Below, piece by piece: positions 24,514 to 33,180 of a stretch of 64,000 bases of DNA. Each line of letters begins with the position of its first letter. The stretch's first letter is position 1. The notes below the pieces were generated by a model that worked only from the letters and a program-made list of their open reading frames with translations, ran no database searches and was not told where the DNA came from. A program made the position numbers and the translations under genes. The DNA lies in NCBI GenBank assembly GCA_016756725.1, contig JAESII010000008.1, positions 1 through 64,000 of the forward strand, in the 5' to 3' direction. This stretch comes from Synergistaceae bacterium. Lineage in GTDB: Bacteria > Synergistota > Synergistia > Synergistales > Aminithiophilaceae.

Positions 24514-26216
24514 AAGCAAGCGACTGGATCGCCCGCTTCCTGGCCGACAGGGGCGTCGACGTCGTCTTCGAGCTCATCGGCGGGATGACGACCCATCTCG
24601 TCGATTCCATCTACCGCCACGGCAGAAGCCGGCTGGTGACGATGCACCACGAACAGGCCGCCGCCCTGGCCGCCTGCGGCTGGGCCCAGATGACGGGCCG
24701 GCCCGGCGTGGCCCTGGCCACGAGCGGCCCCGGGGCGGTGAACCTCCTGACCGGCGTGGCGACGGCCTATTTCGACTCCATCCCTGCCGTCTTCCTCACG
24801 GGCCAGGTCAATTCGGGCGAACTCAGCGGCGGGACGTCGATGAGGCAGCTCGGCTTCCAGGAGACCGACGTCGTCTCCATGGCCGCACCGGTGACGAAGG
24901 GGGCCCGCCAGGCCCAGTCGGCCGGAGAGATTCCCGACCTCTTTCGCTGGGCCTTCGATCTGGCCGCTTCCGGTCGTCCCGGTCCTGTCCTGCTCGATCT
25001 GCCCATGGATTTCCAGCGCGGCGAGGCGGATGAGAACGTCGATTGTGGCGCGATGCCGAAAAAGGCCGTTGACGGACAGGCCCTGGCCGATTTCACCGCC
25101 GCCCTCGGCGAGGCCCTCGAACGGGCCGAGCGCCCCCTGCTTCTGGTGGGCAACGGCGTGGCCCGGTCGGGGACGGCCAAGGTCCTGTCGGAGCTGGTCC
25201 GGCTTTGGGAAATCCCCGCCGTCTGGTCCCTCATGGGCAAGGGGCTCCTCGAAGGCTGCGGCGATCTGGCTCTGGGGATGATCGGGACCTACGGCAACCG
25301 CTGGGCCAACCGGGCCCTCGTCGAATCGGATCTGCTTCTCGTGCTGGGGAGCCGTCTCGACATCCGCCAGACCGGCGTCGACACGGAAGCCCTCCGGCGG
25401 GACCGGGCGATCTTTCAGGTCGACATCGACGGGGGCGAAATCGGCGGACGGGTGAGGCCGACGGAAAGCCTCGTCGCCGATCTGGCCGACGTCATTCCGG
25501 CCCTGGTTTCTCTCCGTCCCCGTCCCTGCCGGGCCTGGAGGGAGCGGCTGAGGCGCCTGAGGGAACTCTGGCCCGACACGGCCGAGTTCGACCTGCCCTC
25601 GGGGATCCACCCCAACCGACTCATGGTCCGCATCGGCGCGGCGAGTGCCGGGGCGGCGGGATTTGTCACCGACGTCGGGGCCCACCAGATGTGGGCGGCC
25701 CAGTCGCTGCCCGTCGAGGGGCGGGCCTTTCTCTCTTCGGGAGGCATGGGCGCCATGGGCTACGCCCTGCCGGCGGCGATCGGCGCAGCCGTCGCCACGG
25801 GGGCGCCCTTCGTCGTCCTTGCCGGCGACGGCGGCTTCCAGTGCAACATCCAGGAGCTCCAGACGGTGGTCCGCAACGGCCTGCCCCTCAAGATCGTCAT
25901 CGTCGACAACCGCTCCCTGGCCATGGTCCGCCAGTTTCAGGAGGCCTACTTCGAAGGCCGTCTGCCCGGTACGGTCTGGGGTTACGATGCCCCCGACTTC
26001 GAGCGGATCGCCCTGGCCTACGGCATCGACGCGAGGACGGTGACGGACGAATCGGGCCTTGACGAGGCCCTGGCCTGGCTCTGGAGCCGGCCCGACAGGC
26101 CGGCCCTGCTCGTGGTTTCCGTCCCGCCCGAGGCGCCCACCTGGCCCAAGATGGCCTTCGGCCGGGGGCTGGACCGGATGGATCCGCCGCGAAACGAGCC
26201 CGAGGAGGTGCCCTGA
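24510..26216 (+). CDS. yerE: TPP-dependent acetolactate-synthase-like enzyme, probable CDP-sugar two-carbon-branch transferase (YerE type)
   Basis: 568 residues from the ATG at 24510 (GGAACGGAGGG upstream), overlapping the previous stop; a frame opening at 24354 is an artefact. It has full three-domain TPP architecture: HHEQAAALAACGWAQ with the catalytic Glu, SGPGAVNLLTG, and the GDGGFQCN...NRS TPP/Mg motif. Biosynthetic acetolactate synthase would be linked to ilv genes. Here it closes an rfbFGH block, as in Yersinia YerE, which adds an acetyl unit from pyruvate to CDP-3,6-dideoxy-4-ketohexose on the way to yersiniose A. Assignment is from family plus context. Confidence 0.7.
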   Translation: MKASDWIARFLADRGVDVVFELIGGMTTHLVDSIYRHGRSRLVTMHHEQAAALAACGWAQMTGRPGVALATSGPGAVNLLTGVATAYFDSIPAVFLTGQVNSGELSGGTSMRQLGFQETDVVSMAAPVTKGARQAQSAGEIPDLFRWAFDLAASGRPGPVLLDLPMDFQRGEADENVDCGAMPKKAVDGQALADFTAALGEALERAERPLLLVGNGVARSGTAKVLSELVRLWEIPAVWSLMGKGLLEGCGDLALGMIGTYGNRWANRALVESDLLLVLGSRLDIRQTGVDTEALRRDRAIFQVDIDGGEIGGRVRPTESLVADLADVIPALVSLRPRPCRAWRERLRRLRELWPDTAEFDLPSGIHPNRLMVRIGAASAGAAGFVTDVGAHQMWAAQSLPVEGRAFLSSGGMGAMGYALPAAIGAAVATGAPFVVLAGDGGFQCNIQELQTVVRNGLPLKIVIVDNRSLAMVRQFQEAYFEGRLPGTVWGYDAPDFERIALAYGIDARTVTDESGLDEALAWLWSRPDRPALLVVSVPPEAPTWPKMAFGRGLDRMDPPRNEPEEVP

Positions 26217-26217
26217 G

Positions 26218-27021
26218 ATGCCTTTGACCGTGAATGTCGCCATTCTCTCCTATAACCGAGGCGCCTATCTTGCCGAAGCCGTCGATTCCCTTTTCACCCA
26301 GACCCTGCCGCCGGAGCGCATTCTCGTCTTCGACAACGGCAGCGACGAATCCGTCGCCGAGGCGCTCCGGGGCCCCATCGAAGCGGGGCGGGTCCAGTGG
26401 CGCGGCACCGAGCGGAACCGGGGCGTCCACTGGAACCTCGCCCGGGCCCTGGCCGAGGGGGGCAAGGGCAGCGACTGCCTTTTCGTGATGCACGACGATG
26501 ACCGGCTCTGCCCCGCCTTTCTGGAACGGCAGACGGCCTTCCTGGACGAAAACCCTCGCGTCGTCGCCGTGGCCTGCAATGCCTACGAGATCGACGGGGA
26601 GGGAAGGCGGCTGGGAAGCCTCCTCCACAACCCGAAAAGGCGGGAAGCCCGGGAGTTCTTTCCCGACCTGCCGTCCATGGTGCGTCTTTACACGAAGACC
26701 TTCATGGCCTTCCCCTCCGTCGTCTACCGCTCCGACGCCGCCGCTGCCGCGCCGGTCCGGGCCGAATTCGGCCAGCTCGTCGACGTCGTGCTTCTGACGG
26801 AGCTCGCCCGCCGGGGAACTCTGGCCTACGTCAACGAGCCCCTCTGGGAGTACCGCGTCCACGGAGGGCAGGATTCGTCGTCCTTCAAGGAGCGGGACTG
26901 GCGTCTCCTCGAAGGCTACTACCGGGAGCGGGCCCGGGAGTTTCCGGAGCTGAAGGGCCTGATCTCGGCCTACCTCTTCCGCCGCCGCCTCTCACGGGCC
27001 TGGAAGAGGCTGGTTAAATAG
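26218..27021 (+). CDS. GT2 (GT-A) family glycosyltransferase
   Basis: 267 residues from the ATG at 26218, with GAGGAGG about 8 bp upstream. VNVAILSYNRGAYLAEAVDSL begins the GT-A fold. FDNGSDES and ERNRGVHWNLARAL are donor-site segments, and LFVMHDDDRL carries the DxD-type metal motif. No membrane segments. Last gene of the operon, ending at a perfect 34-bp hairpin. It may add the dideoxy-branched sugar, but nothing in the sequence proves the donor. Confidence 0.85.
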   Translation: MPLTVNVAILSYNRGAYLAEAVDSLFTQTLPPERILVFDNGSDESVAEALRGPIEAGRVQWRGTERNRGVHWNLARALAEGGKGSDCLFVMHDDDRLCPAFLERQTAFLDENPRVVAVACNAYEIDGEGRRLGSLLHNPKRREAREFFPDLPSMVRLYTKTFMAFPSVVYRSDAAAAAPVRAEFGQLVDVVLLTELARRGTLAYVNEPLWEYRVHGGQDSSSFKERDWRLLEGYYRERAREFPELKGLISAYLFRRRLSRAWKRLVK

Positions 27022-27025
27022 CAAA

Positions 27026-27100
27026 AACCATAGGGGTCAAGTCTTGACTCTTGACAAAATGAACCGTTTTGTCAAGAGTCAAGACTTGACCCCTATGGTT
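27026..27100. terminator. Perfect 34-bp inverted repeat between convergent genes (REP family 2)
   Basis: Left arm 27026-27059 and right arm 27067-27100 are perfect reverse complements around a 7-nt loop (TGAACCG). The arm contains AGGGGTCAAGTCTTGAC and CTCTTGACAAAA. It fills the gap between the stop of the GT2 gene and the stop of the convergent GT4-like gene. A near-identical element lies at 31001-31068. Likely a bidirectional terminator and a dispersed mobile repeat. Confidence 0.8.
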
Positions 27101-27104
27101 GATT

Positions 27105-28226
27105 CTAAAGAATCGACTCGACGAGTCTGTCGAAGCACCGCACCGTGTCGGCTGAGTCGAAATGGGGCTTCAGGGCCGCGGCGACGGCTTCGAGATCGTC
27201 GGGGAGATGGCCGTAGTTTTCGTAGACGTCGGCCAGCTCGGGGATGATGCGATCCAGGACGCCGGGGTCACGGAAGTGTCCCTTGCCGCCCCGTTCGCCG
27301 AAATAGCAGGCCAGGGCTTCGTCGACGTTGTCGGGCCGGACCTGGCCGAACCAGTAGCCGGTGAAGCAGACGACGGGCCGTTTCGACAGGGCCGCCTCGA
27401 TGGCCGAGGTGGAGCCGCCGCAGACGACGCAGGCTCCTTCAAGCCAGGGCCTCGGGTCGATGCGGGTGCCGACGACGCGGACACAGCGTCGGCCCAGGCG
27501 CCGGTTGATCTGCCCGGCCAGGGCCTTGAAGCGGACCAGCCTCCAGCCGCCTCCGCCGACGATGACGATCTCGACGCCGGGGATGGCCCGGTCGAGGTCC
27601 TCGATATGATCGAGAAGGTGAAACATGCCCGGCGTCTTGTAGCCGCTGAGGCGGCCGAAGAAGACGATGCGGAAGGGGGCGCGCGGCGTGAGAGGGCCGG
27701 GCCTGACGGCGACATCGAGGGGGCGGGGGAGCCGGAAGACGGGAAAATCGGGCGCCACGTCGACGAGGGAACGGCGGATCGGCTCTTCGGCGACGGCCCA
27801 GGCGTCGCTCCAGCCGATCAGCGAGGGGACATCCCGCCCGGGCCGGTCCGTCTTTTCCAGATGGTCGAGGAAGTAGGTGACGACGGGCTTGCCCGTGAGC
27901 TTCTTGAGCCGTGTCGCCAGCGGAAAGGAGCGGCGCGAGTCGGTGAGGATGCAGTCGGGGTTGAAGGCCCTGGCCTTGGCGTCGAACCAGACGTTGCCCA
28001 CCGTCGGCGAGGGGCAGGAGATGACCGTCATGCCCTCTTCCCGGTAGCGCTTCTGGAAACCCCGACCGGCCCATCGGCCCAGGACGGCCACGTCGTGGCC
28101 GGCTCGGGCCAGCGCCGTCCCCACGTGGAGAATGTAGGACGTCACGCCGTCGACGAGGAGGGCGTCGGAACAGAAAAGAAGACGCTTCGGATTTGCCGTC
28201 TTAAGGGGGGTGCCCAGGGCAATCAC
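27105..28226 (-). CDS. GT4-like glycosyltransferase
   Basis: About 373 residues. The N-terminal segment LLFCSDALLVDGVTSYILH-VGTALARAGHDVAVLG fits a GT-B fold. RIVFFGRLSGYKTPGMFHLL opens the donor domain, and VVCGGSTSAIEAALSKRPVVC is the donor-side Glu-rich loop. The track start is GTG at 28226, but GGAGG directly abuts it, so initiation may lie a few codons downstream and is uncertain. It faces the glycan operon tail to tail across the 27026 hairpin and probably serves the same glycan. Confidence 0.7.
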   Translation of the reverse strand: MIALGTPLKTANPKRLLFCSDALLVDGVTSYILHVGTALARAGHDVAVLGRWAGRGFQKRYREEGMTVISCPSPTVGNVWFDAKARAFNPDCILTDSRRSFPLATRLKKLTGKPVVTYFLDHLEKTDRPGRDVPSLIGWSDAWAVAEEPIRRSLVDVAPDFPVFRLPRPLDVAVRPGPLTPRAPFRIVFFGRLSGYKTPGMFHLLDHIEDLDRAIPGVEIVIVGGGGWRLVRFKALAGQINRRLGRRCVRVVGTRIDPRPWLEGACVVCGGSTSAIEAALSKRPVVCFTGYWFGQVRPDNVDEALACYFGERGGKGHFRDPGVLDRIIPELADVYENYGHLPDDLEAVAAALKPHFDSADTVRCFDRLVESIL

Positions 28227-28652
28227 CTCCGGAAAAGATGATATGATCCTATCATAGCGTCGGCCGCTCTGGCCACGAAGCCCCTGGCGCCGCTTCCGCT
28301 CCCCTTTCGGCGATGAAATGAGCCTAAAGTCCTATTGGCGCAGAGCTTGTGATGAGATAGCATTTTCGATGAACGTAGGTCACTACGTGGTTTTACCGAA
28401 TCATGACAACCAGGACCCCAACTCATAAGCTTCTTAATTGCTTCCAAGCTCGCGATGATCTCCGACGGCAAGGAAGGAGGTGCGACAACCCCCAGCCAGT
28501 ACGAGGTAGCGAGCGGCGAAGACGGACCGAGAAGGAGCACAAGGCAGGATGGACGATGCGGAAAGGAAACGAGGATACTTCGCCGCAATCCCCATCCCGA
28601 CCGAGGCCCTCTCGGCCGCAGATAAAACACAACTCTAGGGGGTTGCACACAA
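28227..28652. other. Divergent intergenic region, long leader of the SLH porin
   Basis: 426 bp without a convincing gene. Near the left edge ATGATA (28238-28243) and TATCAT (28250-28255) form a small dyad upstream of the minus-strand gene. The rest is probably the 5' leader of the porin, with GC-rich hairpin material such as GGCCGAGAGGGCC-type pairing near 28600. Short open frames here lack coding features. Confidence 0.5.
28335..28363 (+). promoter_or_regulatory. Candidate promoter of the SLH porin
   Basis: TTGGCG (28335-28340), a 17-bp spacer and TAGCAT (28358-28363). It would give a leader of about 280 nt, common for abundant, stability-controlled envelope mRNAs. Matches to consensus are partial. 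Confidence 0.35.
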
Positions 28653-30125
28653 ATGAAGAAATTCTTTGCTCTGGTGGCAGTGGCCGTTCTCGTGGCCTTT
28701 GCCGCTCCCGCTCTCGCCGCCAATCCGTTCATGGATGTTCCCATGAACCACTGGGCCTACGATGCCATCGGCCAGCTGGCCTCCCACGGCGTCATCACCG
28801 GTTACCCTGATGGCACCTACAAGGGCAACCAGCCCATGACCCGCTACGAGCTGGCCACCCTCGTGGCCCGCGCCCTGGCCGTCGTCGACATGGACAAGGC
28901 CAGCAAGCAGGATGTCGAGATGCTCAAGAAGCTCGTCGTCGAGTTCAAGGACGAGCTCGATGCCCTTGGCGTGAAGGTCGACGAGATCGACAGCCGCGTC
29001 GCCGTTCTCGAAGAGAACATCGGCGGATGGAAGATCTGGGGCGAGTTCCGCTTCGACGCCAAGTGGGCCGACGAGTCCGATCAGTACGGTGACGAGTACA
29101 CGCTGAACGGCGACACCGAGTTCGACCTCAACCGCTACCGTCTGTGGATCAGCAAGCAGATCGACGAGGACACCAAGTTCGTCGCCCGTATTGGTAGTCA
29201 GCAGGATGCTCAGCGGACAAATGGTCGTTCTTTTAACAGCGTTCGTTGGGAGCGTTACTACATCGAAACGAAGCTCCCCTACGACATCACCCTGACGGCC
29301 GGCCAGTGGCTCTTCGACTGGGAAGACGACGATGGTCTCTACGTCGACGAGGATGCCTGGTTCACCGACATCACCGTCAAGGGCTTCTGGTTCGCCAAGG
29401 ACTTCGGCATGGCTGACGTCCAGGCTATCGCTGCCCACAACGACGATGCCGCCAACACGAGCAACGACTACATGCTCTACGGTCTGCGGGCCAACTTCAA
29501 CTTCAACGAGCAGTTCCGCTTCGCCCTCCAGGGCCTGGCCAAGAGCTACGACGAACCCAACGGCCTGGATCTGAACCAGGACGAGTCTGTCTACTGGGCC
29601 GACTTCGCCTTCAACTTCAACCCCAACATCGCCTTCAAGGGCGCTTACTTCGTTGAGGACCTCGACACGCCTTACGTCGGTACGGAAGATGACCCCAAGG
29701 CTTTCAAGGCCATCGTCGACGTGAAGCAGGAGGCCTTCGGCTTCACCAGCCTCTGGCTCGAATACGCCAAGCTCGATGAGGGCTTCAACGTGTGGAACGC
29801 CAACAACGACGGCGACGCGTTCGCCTACGACGCCTACGGTGCTTCCGTGCTTATCAACCGCAACTGGGATGAGACCGATATCCTCTTCGCCTACCTCACC
29901 CAGAAGTGGAACGACAAGTGGACGACCTTCCAGCGTTACGTCCAGGCCGACTTCGATCGTGTCGGTGTCGACGATACCAAGAACTGGACCTTCGGCGTTC
30001 GCTACCAGTACACCCCGGCCATCATGTTCGAGCTGGCCTATGACGATCTTGACTGGGGCAAGGGCGGAGCTAACCGTACTGGCGACGACAACCTCATTCG
30101 CCTCCGCACCCACGTCAAGTTCTAA
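28653..30125 (+). CDS. SLH-domain outer-membrane porin
   Basis: 490 residues. Signal peptide 1-22 (ending ALA-A). One SLH domain at ~24-75 (FMDVPMNHWAYDAIGQLASHG, then GYPDGTY and MTRYELATLVARAL). A coiled coil follows at ~78-118 (VEMLKKLVVEFKDELDALGVK). From ~125 a beta-barrel rich in alternating aromatic strands ends in VKF, with the C-terminal Phe expected for outer-membrane insertion. SLH-porins tether the outer membrane to pyruvylated wall polymer in Synergistota, Negativicutes and Thermus-like lineages. Monocistronic, with a strong terminator. Confidence 0.9.
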   Translation: MKKFFALVAVAVLVAFAAPALAANPFMDVPMNHWAYDAIGQLASHGVITGYPDGTYKGNQPMTRYELATLVARALAVVDMDKASKQDVEMLKKLVVEFKDELDALGVKVDEIDSRVAVLEENIGGWKIWGEFRFDAKWADESDQYGDEYTLNGDTEFDLNRYRLWISKQIDEDTKFVARIGSQQDAQRTNGRSFNSVRWERYYIETKLPYDITLTAGQWLFDWEDDDGLYVDEDAWFTDITVKGFWFAKDFGMADVQAIAAHNDDAANTSNDYMLYGLRANFNFNEQFRFALQGLAKSYDEPNGLDLNQDESVYWADFAFNFNPNIAFKGAYFVEDLDTPYVGTEDDPKAFKAIVDVKQEAFGFTSLWLEYAKLDEGFNVWNANNDGDAFAYDAYGASVLINRNWDETDILFAYLTQKWNDKWTTFQRYVQADFDRVGVDDTKNWTFGVRYQYTPAIMFELAYDDLDWGKGGANRTGDDNLIRLRTHVKF

Positions 30126-30146
30126 GCCGATCTAATCTGCATCACG

Positions 30147-30175
30147 AAAGGGGAGCCTTCGGGCTCCCCTTTTTT
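30147..30175 (+). terminator. Rho-independent terminator of the porin gene
   Basis: 11-bp stem AAAGGGGAGCC (30147-30157) / GGCTCCCCTTT (30162-30172) with a TTCG tetraloop and a following T-run, 21 bp after the porin stop. Confidence 0.9.
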
Positions 30176-30246
30176 GTGGTCTACCTTTGGCCGAGTAGGG
30201 TATAATGGCGACGTTCGACAAGACCGAAAATACGGGAGGCAACGCC

Positions 30247-30996
30247 ATGAGACGAACCGCAACGGGCCTGACGCTTCTTCTGCTCTGCCTATTTGCCCTG
30301 CCCGCCTGGGCCAGCCGCTTCGACGAGGTTGCCAAGCGATGGGCGCGTATCGAGAAGATCGAAGACACGAAGTACGCTAATTTTACCGATATTACCGCCA
30401 CCTACTGCTCCGCCCAGTACGTGGAGGCCCTGATCCAGGCCGAGGCCGACAAGAATCTCTGGACGGCCGACGAGACGGACCAGTACCGCTACCAGCTTCT
30501 GAGCACGCTGAACCTTCAGGAGCAGGTGGCCATTCATCTTGCCTTCGACAACCGGGGGACGGCCCTCCGCATGGCCCCCTTCGACAAGCAGGTCAAGCTC
30601 TGGATCGGCAAGAAGGCCTATGAACCCGTCGATTACGACCGCCGCTTCAACTTCAAGCTCAACGGCAAGTTCGAGGGCTATGTCTACTTCCCCCGCTATG
30701 ACGAGAAGGGCAACGATCTGCTTGAAGGGGTGAAGACGATCCGCTTTGACATCGACGGAGGCGTCATCCCGGCCCGGATGAGCGGGCGCGTCAGTTTCTT
30801 CTGGGACATCGACAAGGATGACCCGAGCGCTCTTTATGCCAGCAAGGCCATGAGCCGCCTGGAGATCGACCGGCTGCTGAAGCGCGTCGAGAGGCTGGCG
30901 GGCGAGCGCAACGAGCTGCAGGCCCGCCTTGCCGAGATCGAACAGGAGATCCGCGAGGTCTCGGCCAGGGTCGAGGAGCTCCAGACCCAGCAGTAA
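30247..30996 (+). CDS. Secreted coiled-coil protein of unknown function
   Basis: 249 residues from the ATG at 30247 (GGAGGCAACGCC upstream); a perfect TATAAT at 30201-30206 precedes it. Signal peptide 1-~22 (LLLLCLFALPAWA). The middle is a beta-rich domain (VAIHLAFDNRG, KLWIGKKAYEPVDYDRR). The last ~50 residues form a coiled coil (RLLKRVERLAGERNELQARL...). No family is recognised. It sits downstream of the porin, so a periplasmic or envelope role is plausible. It ends at a 30-bp hairpin. Confidence 0.75.
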   Translation: MRRTATGLTLLLLCLFALPAWASRFDEVAKRWARIEKIEDTKYANFTDITATYCSAQYVEALIQAEADKNLWTADETDQYRYQLLSTLNLQEQVAIHLAFDNRGTALRMAPFDKQVKLWIGKKAYEPVDYDRRFNFKLNGKFEGYVYFPRYDEKGNDLLEGVKTIRFDIDGGVIPARMSGRVSFFWDIDKDDPSALYASKAMSRLEIDRLLKRVERLAGERNELQARLAEIEQEIREVSARVEELQTQQ

Positions 30997-31000
30997 AAGT

Positions 31001-31068
31001 AAAAGGGGTCAGGTCTTGACTCTTGACAAAGTGAACCTTTTGTCAAGAGTCAAGACCTGACCCCTTTT
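31001..31068. terminator. Perfect 30-bp inverted repeat between convergent genes (REP family 2)
   Basis: Arms 31001-31030 and 31039-31068 are perfect reverse complements around 8 nt. The arm reads AAAAGGGGTCAGGTCTTGAC then TCTTGACAAA, the same family as 27026-27100 with two base changes near the base of the stem. The + strand continues into T-rich DNA. It lies between two convergent stops and even supplies the T-tract overlapping the next stop codon. Confidence 0.85.
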
Positions 31069-31821
31069 TTACAGAAACAGCCTGTAGGCGATGAGGCCCA
31101 GTCGCTCTCTGAGGGCGATGAGGGATTGAAAGAGGGCTCCGGCGTCGGGGAGCCAGTCGAGGGCGCCACTGCCTTTCCCGTCGGCGAGGCGGCCGACGGG
31201 AAAGGGGTGGAGGTCGGCCTCGGGCAGGGCCTTGGCGGCGCTCAGGAGAGAGCGTTCCATGTGGTAGGCGTGAGTGACGAGGACGACGTCGCTCAGGCCC
31301 CGCTCTTTGAGGATCAAAGCTGCCTCGCTGAGGTTTTCCCAGGTCGTCCGGGATCGGTCCTCGACGATGACGATGCCCGTGTAGCCCCATCGGGCGAGGC
31401 GGTCTGCCATGGCGGCCGCAGCGCTCTTTCCCCCTTCGGCGAGGGAGCCTCCGGCGAGGATGAGGGGCCAGCCTCTCTGGCGGGCCACTTCCCAGCCGCC
31501 GACAAGGCGCTGAAGGCTGTGGGGCTTGAGTTCGACCTCTTCGTCGCCCCGCCAGAGTCCGGCGGCGAGAACGACGACGGCCGCTTCCCTGCCGGCTTCG
31601 GGCAGGGAGGCCTCGACGGTCTCCAGGGACCCGACGAGGCGACGGCTTGTTGCGGGGGCCGAGAGGGCGTAGAGGCAGAAGGCAAAAAGGAGCAGTTCCG
31701 TTCCCAGGAGGATTCTTTTGGGCCTGTGGAAGGCCTGAAGGGCGAGAAGGAAGAGGATGACGACAAGGAGGCCCGGCGGTGTGACGAGGCTGCCGGCCAG
31801 TTTGTAGAGGAAGAAGGTCAC
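31069..31821 (-). CDS. YdcF/ElyC-like DUF218 membrane protein
   Basis: 250 residues, GTG start with GGAGGGATCG upstream. Two N-terminal membrane helices (~12-32 and ~36-56) are followed by a DUF218 domain: VVVLAAGLWR, WPLILAGGS, EDRSRTTWENL, VLVTHAYHMERS. The ElyC/SanA/YdcF family acts in envelope and lipid-carrier homeostasis in Enterobacteria; its chemistry is unsettled. Last gene before the convergent hairpin. Confidence 0.85.
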   Translation of the reverse strand: MTFFLYKLAGSLVTPPGLLVVILFLLALQAFHRPKRILLGTELLLFAFCLYALSAPATSRRLVGSLETVEASLPEAGREAAVVVLAAGLWRGDEEVELKPHSLQRLVGGWEVARQRGWPLILAGGSLAEGGKSAAAAMADRLARWGYTGIVIVEDRSRTTWENLSEAALILKERGLSDVVLVTHAYHMERSLLSAAKALPEADLHPFPVGRLADGKGSGALDWLPDAGALFQSLIALRERLGLIAYRLFL

Positions 31822-31842
31822 CGACGATCCCTCCGTTCCGAC

Positions 31843-31872
31843 AAAAACGGGGAAGGCTCAGGCCTTCCCCGT
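31843..31872 (-). terminator. Terminator of the GntR gene
   Basis: On the minus strand ACGGGGAAGGC (31862-31872) pairs with GCCTTCCCCGT (31847-31857) around a 4-nt loop and runs into TTTTT. It lies 15 bp after the GntR stop. Confidence 0.85.
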
Positions 31873-31886
31873 CGTCATGTCTGAAG

Positions 31887-32555
31887 TCAGCTGCGGTCTT
31901 TTTCGTGGATTTCGAGGAATTCGACGAGGGCGTCGCGGGCGCGGTCGAGATGTTCTTTGAGGGTGGCGATGGCCTTGTCGCAGTCGCCGCCGAGCATGGC
32001 CTTGATGATGGTGACGTGTTCCTGGGAGGAGGTGCCCAGGGGGAGTTTTTCGACGGAGTAGTGACGGCAGAGGTTGATCTGATCAGCGATGTTCTGGAGG
32101 ACCTCCTGGAGGTAGCGGTTGTTGGAGGCTGCCGATATGGCGGCATGGAACTTGCGGTCTCCGTCGAGGAAGATTTCTACGGCGATGTCGTCGGTGGCGT
32201 TTTCGAAGATCTCCAGGCACTGGAGGAGTTCTTCCCGGGGCGGGTTCTTGCAGGCCCGCTCCATGGCGAGGAGCTCCAGCCCCGACCGCAGTTCGTAGAG
32301 GTCGATGGCGTCCTGGACGGTGGGAAGGGTGACGTAGGCGCCCCGCCGGGGGATGAGGGTGACGAGCCCCGTCTGGGAGAGCTGGCGGATGGCCTCGCGG
32401 ACGGGCGTGCGCGAGACGGCGAGCTGGTCGGCCAGTTCGACCTCGCTGAGGCGCTGCCCCGGTGGGATGACGCCGTGGACGATGGCCTCCTTGATCTTCT
32501 CGTAGACGATCTGCCTCAGGTCGGTGTTGCGGGTCGGCGAGAGGGGGCTATCCAT
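31887..32555 (-). CDS. GntR-family (FadR/FCD) transcriptional regulator
   Basis: 222 residues. The N-terminal wHTH (YEKIKEAIVHGVIPPGQRLSE, LADQLAVSRTPVREAIRQL) is followed by an FCD effector domain (~90-215) with the metal-binding D...H...H pattern (RKFHAAI, CRHYS, EHVTIIKA). Such proteins sense small acids. The ATG lies inside the end of the cobalamin adenosyltransferase gene, 8-bp overlap, so the two are co-transcribed; its targets are unknown. Confidence 0.9.
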   Translation of the reverse strand: MDSPLSPTRNTDLRQIVYEKIKEAIVHGVIPPGQRLSEVELADQLAVSRTPVREAIRQLSQTGLVTLIPRRGAYVTLPTVQDAIDLYELRSGLELLAMERACKNPPREELLQCLEIFENATDDIAVEIFLDGDRKFHAAISAASNNRYLQEVLQNIADQINLCRHYSVEKLPLGTSSQEHVTIIKAMLGGDCDKAIATLKEHLDRARDALVEFLEIHEKDRS

Positions 32556-33087
32556 GAGAGGCGTCGCCTCTGGCCGGGCTGCGGCAGACGTGGTCCGTCC
32601 AGAGGGAGAGGGCGTAGATGGCGTCGGAGAGACGGTTGATGTAGGTGTAGCTTCCGTCGTCGAGGGCCTTTTCCCGGAAGAGGCCGACGGCGGTCCGCTC
32701 GGCCCGGCGGGCGATGGTGCGGGCCATGTGGAGGGCCGCTCCCGAGGTGCTGTCGCCGGGACGGACGAACTGGAAGCGGGTGCCGACGATGGTCTTGACG
32801 CGGCTCACGATGGCATCGAGCTTCTCGGCCTCGGGCTTCTTCTGGCCCGGGTAGAGGGCGAGGTAGCCCATGACGCCGTAGAGGTCCGTTTCCAGCTCCA
32901 GGATGGCCTGAGACAGTTCGGCGGAGCAGGCTGTGGCCCTGGCCAGGCCCAGGGCGGCCTGGCACTCGTCGATGGTGCCGTAGAGCTCGACGCGGGGATG
33001 ATCCTTATCGACGCGCGTTCCGTCGCCGAGGCTGGTCGTTCCCTTGTCGCCTCCGCGAGTGGTGATCCAGACTTCCTGTTCGCTCAT
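32548..33087 (-). CDS. PduO-type cob(I)alamin adenosyltransferase
   Basis: 179 residues from the ATG at 33087 (GGAGAGAAAAG upstream); the longer frame is unlikely. TTRGGDKGTTSLGDGTR is the PduO ATP loop, VELYGTIDECQAALGLAR the dimer helix, and FVRPGDSTSGAALHMARTIARRAER the diagnostic C-terminal motif. It adenosylates Co(I) corrinoid to AdoCbl, required by B12-dependent mutases and ammonia-lyases of amino-acid-fermenting anaerobes. The C-terminal part is slightly shortened. Confidence 0.9.
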   Translation of the reverse strand: MSEQEVWITTRGGDKGTTSLGDGTRVDKDHPRVELYGTIDECQAALGLARATACSAELSQAILELETDLYGVMGYLALYPGQKKPEAEKLDAIVSRVKTIVGTRFQFVRPGDSTSGAALHMARTIARRAERTAVGLFREKALDDGSYTYINRLSDAIYALSLWTDHVCRSPARGDASHG

Positions 33088-33180
33088 GACTTTTCTCTCC
33101 TCGGCGTTCCGGCATGACCCCCTGGAGGGGCGCAGAAGTCTCATTTTGTGTAAAGCATACGCCAAACAGGAAAGAAGGGC

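Noticed and set aside
24510..26216. Ordinary biosynthetic acetolactate synthase (ilvB)
   Set aside because: No ilvN or other branched-chain genes are near, and the gene overlaps a CDP-dideoxysugar block. Not fully excluded without phylogeny.
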